Of a DNA stretch of 64,000 bases, positions 60,524 through 64,000 are shown piece after piece. The DNA comes from Ralstonia condita (GTDB taxonomy: Bacteria; Pseudomonadota; Gammaproteobacteria; Burkholderiales; Burkholderiaceae): contig NZ_CATYWO010000010.1 in the NCBI RefSeq assembly GCF_958405655.1, forward strand, positions 1-64,000. Reading direction: 5' to 3'. The position numbers and the translations under genes were made by a program. Below the pieces are notes generated by a model. That model worked only from the letters and a program-made list of their open reading frames with translations. It did no database searches and was not told the DNA's origin. Every line of letters starts with the position of its first letter. The stretch's first letter is position 1.

Positions 60524-61237
60524 TCACCATTCAATGACGCTGCCGTCGTAGTTGCGGAACCCGCCGTTGTCGGCACGCGTGGCGCCGGCAATCACGCGGC
60601 GGATACCGGCCACGCTTTCCTGCGCCGTGATGGCCGCGCCCGCGCCGCCCATGTCGGTCTGTACCCAGCCGGGGTGGAAGGTCAGGCACGTGGCGTTCTT
60701 GGTATCGATCGACACCCCGCGCAGCACCGCGTTCACCGCCGCCTTGCTGGCGCGATACAGCCAGCCGCCGTTGCCTGTCATGTCGCCAATGCTGCCCATG
60801 CGGCTGGAGATGACGGCGAGCACGCCGCCAGGTTCGTCTGCGTCATTGCGTCCGGCTTCCACCATCGGCAGCACCGCAGGCAGCACGCTCATCGGGCCCC
60901 ACACGTTGGTGTGCATCACGGCATCGAAGTCGGCCTGGCTGACGGGCGTGGCACCCTGCGTGCGCGGGCCGTAGATGCCCGCCACGTAGATCGCCACGTC
61001 CAGTGCTTCGCCGTCGAGCTTCCACGCGAGGCCGGCGACGGCGTTGGCGTCGGTCAGGTCCAGCACGTGGGTCTCGGCGCCCAGTGCCTGCAGCGCCTGG
61101 GCGGCGTCTTGCGTGCGCACGGTGGCGATTACACGCCACCCATCCGCGCGGTACTGCTTGACGGTCTCCAGACCGATGCCGCGCGACGCGCCCAGGATGA
61201 GCGCGGTGCGGGTCCGACGGGACGTTGTGTTCGTCAT
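60524..61237 (-). CDS. SDR-family oxidoreductase
   Basis: This 237-residue short-chain dehydrogenase has the dinucleotide loop LILGASRGIGLETVKQY, an NAAG-like IYVAGIYGP, SRMGSIGDMTGNGGWLYRASKAAVNAVLR with the catalytic Ser-Tyr-x3-Lys set and HPGWVQTDMGG. It belongs to the C-factor-type subfamily; an acyl-CoA or ketone role within this operon is likely but not provable. It lies 16 bp after the thiolase and 10 bp before the acyl-CoA dehydrogenase. Confidence 0.9.
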   Translation of the reverse strand: MTNTTSRRTRTALILGASRGIGLETVKQYRADGWRVIATVRTQDAAQALQALGAETHVLDLTDANAVAGLAWKLDGEALDVAIYVAGIYGPRTQGATPVSQADFDAVMHTNVWGPMSVLPAVLPMVEAGRNDADEPGGVLAVISSRMGSIGDMTGNGGWLYRASKAAVNAVLRGVSIDTKNATCLTFHPGWVQTDMGGAGAAITAQESVAGIRRVIAGATRADNGGFRNYDGSVIEW

Positions 61238-61253
61238 CGTGCGCGCCTTCCGT

Positions 61254-62450
61254 TCAATAGAGTTCAATGCCCACGGCCGTGGCCTCGCCGCCGCCGATGC
61301 ACAGGCTTGCCACGCCGCGCTTGCCGCCACGATGGCGCAGCGCACCGAGCAGCGTCGCGATCAGGCGCGCCCCAGAGGCGCCGATCGGATGCCCCAGCGC
61401 ACAGGCGCCGCCGTTCACGTTCACCTTGTCGTGCGGGATGTGCAGGTCGTGCATGGCAGCCATCGGCACCACGGCAAACGCCTCGTTGATCTCGAACAGG
61501 TCGACATTGTCGGCGTTCCAGCCAAGCTTCTTGAACAGCTTGTCGATGGCCGTGACCGGCGCCGTGGTGAACCAGCCCGGCGCCTGCGCGTGCGTGGTGT
61601 GGCCCAGCATCACCGCCAGCGGGGTGATGCCGAGTTGCTTGGCAGTCGACTCGCGCATCATCACCAGCGCGGCCGCACCATCGTTGATCGACGAGGACGA
61701 AGCGGCCGTCACCGTGCCGTCTTTCTTGAAGGCGGGCTTGAGCGAGGGGATCTTGTCGACCTTGATGCGGCGCGGCCCTTCATCGGTGTCGATGACGGTG
61801 TCGCCGGCTTTGCTCGAGACGGTGACGGGGGCGATTTCCCAGCGGAAGGCGCCAGACTCGGTCGCCTGCTGCGCGCGGCGCACGGAGGTCATCGCGAAGT
61901 GGTCTTGTGCCTCTCGCGTGAAGCCGTACTTCTTGGCGCAGTCCTCGCCGAAGGTGCCCATGGCGCGGCCCCCGCCTTTTTCGTCACGCTCGTAGGCGTC
62001 TTCCAGGCCGTCGAGCATCATGTGGTCATAGATCATGCCGTGGCCGATGCGGTAGCCGCCGCGGCCTTTCGGGATCAGGTACGGCGCGTTGGTCATGCTT
62101 TCCATGCCGCCCGCGACCACAACGTCCAGCGACCCTGCGAGCAGCGCGTCGTACGCATTCATGGCGGCGCGCATGCCCGAACCGCACATCTTGTTGACGG
62201 TGGTGCAGCCGACCGACAGCGGCAGGCCCGCGCCGAGCGCAGCCTGGCGGGCCGGCGCCTGGCCCTGGCCGGCAGGCAGCACGCAACCCATGATGACTTC
62301 TTCGATCTGCTCGGGCTTCAGTCCTGCGCGCTCCACGGCCGCACGGATGGCGGTGGCGCCGAGTTGCGGTGCGGTGAGGCTGGCGAGTTCGCCCTGGAAG
62401 GCGCCCATCGGTGTACGGGCGGCGGAGGCGATGATGATGCGGTCGGACAT
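61254..62450 (-). CDS. Acetyl-CoA C-acyltransferase (thiolase)
   Basis: This 398-residue thiolase has both conserved halves: VNKMCGSGMRAAMNAYDALLAG with the nucleophilic Cys about 92, MESMTNAPYLIPKGRGGYRIG, INEAFAVVPMAAM, GGACALGHPIGASGARLIATLL with the His, and SLCIGGGEATAVGIEL with the second Cys. It splits acetoacetyl-CoA or 2-methylacetoacetyl-CoA, the end of leucine and isoleucine degradation. AGGAG lies before the ATG at 62450. It is the first gene of a long minus-strand unit running to bioB. Confidence 0.94.
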   Translation of the reverse strand: MSDRIIIASAARTPMGAFQGELASLTAPQLGATAIRAAVERAGLKPEQIEEVIMGCVLPAGQGQAPARQAALGAGLPLSVGCTTVNKMCGSGMRAAMNAYDALLAGSLDVVVAGGMESMTNAPYLIPKGRGGYRIGHGMIYDHMMLDGLEDAYERDEKGGGRAMGTFGEDCAKKYGFTREAQDHFAMTSVRRAQQATESGAFRWEIAPVTVSSKAGDTVIDTDEGPRRIKVDKIPSLKPAFKKDGTVTAASSSSINDGAAALVMMRESTAKQLGITPLAVMLGHTTHAQAPGWFTTAPVTAIDKLFKKLGWNADNVDLFEINEAFAVVPMAAMHDLHIPHDKVNVNGGACALGHPIGASGARLIATLLGALRHRGGKRGVASLCIGGGEATAVGIELY

Positions 62451-62530
62451 TGCGATCTCCTGATGAGTGCTTGCGACATGTTCTGCACTGTTAGTGCAGG
62501 GTTTGTGTGTCTCTCGCTGTTGGGGTTGTT

Positions 62531-62970
62531 GTTGGTGGTTCACCCCTATTTCGTACCCTGCCGGGCACGACCTACTTTTCTTTGTCTCACCAAAGAAAAG
62601 CAGGCAAAAGACAGGCGCGCCCAAGATGGCGACCCCCTCCTTGAATTTTCGTAACCGGTCGGAGATGAGGAAAACTCGCTGCGCTCAGACAGTTCCCCAT
62701 CTTTCTTCCGCCCGCTTACAAAAATGCAAGGCGCCATCCAGGGCAGGTACGTCAACGGCCGAACCGTTGGTGTGCGGGCCCGAGTGGCTCTTGTTTGTTG
62801 CAGTGTTGCTCGCTTTGCTTCGCGCCGTGCTGCCGTCTTCTACTGCACTCGTGGTCGATGGTTTAGCCGTTGGAGCCCTAGATGGCGCGCCTTTCTTTGC
62901 TTACTTTCTTTGGCAAGACAAAGAAAGTGAGTCAGCCCCGGCAGGGGATGAAACAAGGGATGCACCACCA
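62531..62970 (-). repeat. Nested palindrome family, copy 4, internally deleted (about 440 bp)
   Basis: Same orientation as copies 1 and 3, starting 26 bp after the carbonic anhydrase stop. The left half is intact, with stem GATGAGGAA/TTCCCCATC (one mismatch) around the loop CTCGCTGCGCTCAGACAG. The right half is reduced: GCCCTAGATGGCG joins directly to GCGCGCCTTTCTTTGCTTAC, so the loop-bearing hairpin is missing. The join lies at a repeated GATGGCG/ATCTCGGGCGCG region, as expected for deletion inside the palindrome. The rest of the 546-bp gap shows nothing. Confidence 0.85.
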
Positions 62971-62996
62971 ACAAAAAACCAAACAGACCCCAAAAT

Positions 62997-63677
62997 TCAA
63001 AACCCCACCGGACTCGGCACACTCCCATCCTTGCCGTAGTTCAACCAGGCATCGGCAAGCTGGGCATGCAGTTCCTCATTGGAACTCGCCGCCATGCCGA
63101 GGTTGCGCAACATCCCGTCCTTCACGCCGTAAATCCACCCATGCACCGTCAGCGGCTGACCGCGATCCCACGCGTCCTGCACGATCGTCGTCAGGCACAC
63201 GTTGTTGACCTGGTGGATCACGTTCAGCTCGCACAGCCGGTCATGCTGATCCTGCTCGCGGATCACGGTGCCGAGATACGCGTCATGCTGCTCCGCCACG
63301 TCGCGCACGTGACGAATCCAGTTATCCGCCAGCCCGAAGCGCTGCTTGGTCAGCGCGGCCTTCACGCCCGAGCAGCCGTAGTGGCCCACCACCGTGATGT
63401 GGCGGATCTTCAGCACCTCCACCGCAAACTGCAGCACCGACAGGCAGTTCAGGTCGGAGTGCACCACCACGTTGGCAATATTGCGATGGACGAACACCTC
63501 GCCTGGCGGCAGGCCGATGATCTGGTTCGCGGGCACGCGCGAGTCAGAACAGCCGATCCAGAGGTATTCCGGATTCTGCTGGTTGGCCAGATGCGAGAAG
63601 AAAGCGGGGTCTTCGGCGTTGACGCGGTCGACCCACTTCCGGTTGTTGTCGAAGAGTTCCTTGATGCGATGCGGCAT
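62997..63677 (-). CDS. can: Beta-class carbonic anhydrase
   Basis: This 226-residue beta-carbonic anhydrase interconverts CO2 and bicarbonate, which also feeds the biotin carboxylases in this region. Zinc ligands and active site are C43, D45 and R47 in IGCSDSRVPA, H99 and C102 in VVGHYGCSG. It further has NQIIGLPPGEVFVHRNIANVV and the C-terminal LTVHGWIYGVKDGML. It lies 21 bp after the aceK end on the same strand and is followed by palindromic copy 4. Confidence 0.95.
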   Translation of the reverse strand: MPHRIKELFDNNRKWVDRVNAEDPAFFSHLANQQNPEYLWIGCSDSRVPANQIIGLPPGEVFVHRNIANVVVHSDLNCLSVLQFAVEVLKIRHITVVGHYGCSGVKAALTKQRFGLADNWIRHVRDVAEQHDAYLGTVIREQDQHDRLCELNVIHQVNNVCLTTIVQDAWDRGQPLTVHGWIYGVKDGMLRNLGMAASSNEELHAQLADAWLNYGKDGSVPSPVGF

Positions 63678-63698
63678 GGTGTTCCGTCGTGTAGAGGG

Positions 63699-64000
63699 TT
63701 AGGCGGCGACGCGCCGCAGCGGTGTTGCTGCGGTGGTCTGTGCACCGGCGCCGTATCGATTGACGAAGCGTTCGCTCGCGTCATATGCGTAGAAGTCGTG
63801 CGTCTGTCCGGAGAGCAGGCGGTCCTTGTATGCCTGCCACATGGCCGGATCGAAAAAATCCGCGTGGTGCTTGAGGAAGGCCTCGCGCACGCGGGCGTCG
63901 CCCAGCAGGAAGGTGCGGTACGTCTCGGGGAAGATGTCGTGCGGGCCCACGCTGTACCAGACCTCGCCGGACATTTCTTCCTCTTCATTGCGCGGCTGTG
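63699..64000 (-). CDS. aceK: Isocitrate dehydrogenase kinase/phosphatase, C-terminal end (partial)
   Basis: The reading frame enters from the right edge with N-E-E-E-E-M, followed by SGEVWYSVGPHDIFPETYRT, FLLGDARVREAFLKHHADFF and HDFYAYDASERFVNRYG. This is the typical tail of AceK, which phosphorylates isocitrate dehydrogenase to send carbon to the glyoxylate bypass. The start lies beyond the window, so only about 100 codons are visible. It precedes the carbonic anhydrase gene by 21 bp. Confidence 0.88.
   Translation of the reverse strand, partial: QPRNEEEEMSGEVWYSVGPHDIFPETYRTFLLGDARVREAFLKHHADFFDPAMWQAYKDRLLSGQTHDFYAYDASERFVNRYGAGAQTTAATPLRRVAA

Overview
The window looks like chromosome of a high-GC betaproteobacterium of the Ralstonia/Cupriavidus type. 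The evidence is gene content (kdp potassium system, fused isobutyryl-CoA mutase IcmF, leucine-degradation genes, a TorF-type porin in front of kdp) and recurrent GC-rich intergenic palindromes. The species cannot be read with certainty. No rRNA, tRNA or CRISPR array was seen.

Layout. 1-4300: end of a Tn7-like transposon (TnsD-like fragment, TnsA, TnsB), visibly less GC-rich than the rest, stopping just behind kdpE. 4434-17761: the potassium system, split into kdpE-kdpD on the minus strand and porin-small ORF-kdpF-kdpA-kdpB-kdpC on the plus strand. Between them is a small accessory patch: a hypothetical gene with a structured leader, a 42-bp tandem repeat array, and a probable peptidoglycan-amidase toxin with secreted partner proteins. 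17762-34751: housekeeping and accessory genes, including an oxidoreductase with a LysR regulator, a TPP enzyme with hemerythrin, PRC-barrel, aminotransferase, MFS, GST, LtrA, LysE, EamA with AraC, and an ammonium transporter with a sigma-54 promoter. 34997-39981: icmF and 3-hydroxybutyryl-CoA dehydrogenase. 40127-47942: mixed metabolic genes. 47965-62450: a large minus-strand block for leucine/branched-chain acyl-CoA degradation (HMG-CoA lyase, both methylcrotonyl-CoA carboxylase subunits, methylglutaconyl-CoA hydratase, acyl-CoA dehydrogenase, thiolase) with biotin synthase embedded in it. 62997-64000: carbonic anhydrase and the end of aceK.

The most striking non-gene signal is a family of four 440-650 bp nested palindromes (29350-29858, 38311-38827, 52011-52660, 62531-62970). 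Each starts 26-40 bp after a stop codon and has the same orientation relative to the gene it follows. Each half carries a hairpin whose loop CTCGCTGCGCTCAGACAG is nearly constant while the stem changes between copies with compensating changes. Copies 4 and 3 bracket the thiolase-to-bioB transcription unit.

The window also holds several gene stumps (Fis-type helix-turn-helix end, GNAT with a missing middle, LysR start, possible VOC remnant), suggesting repeated small deletions around intergenic repeats.
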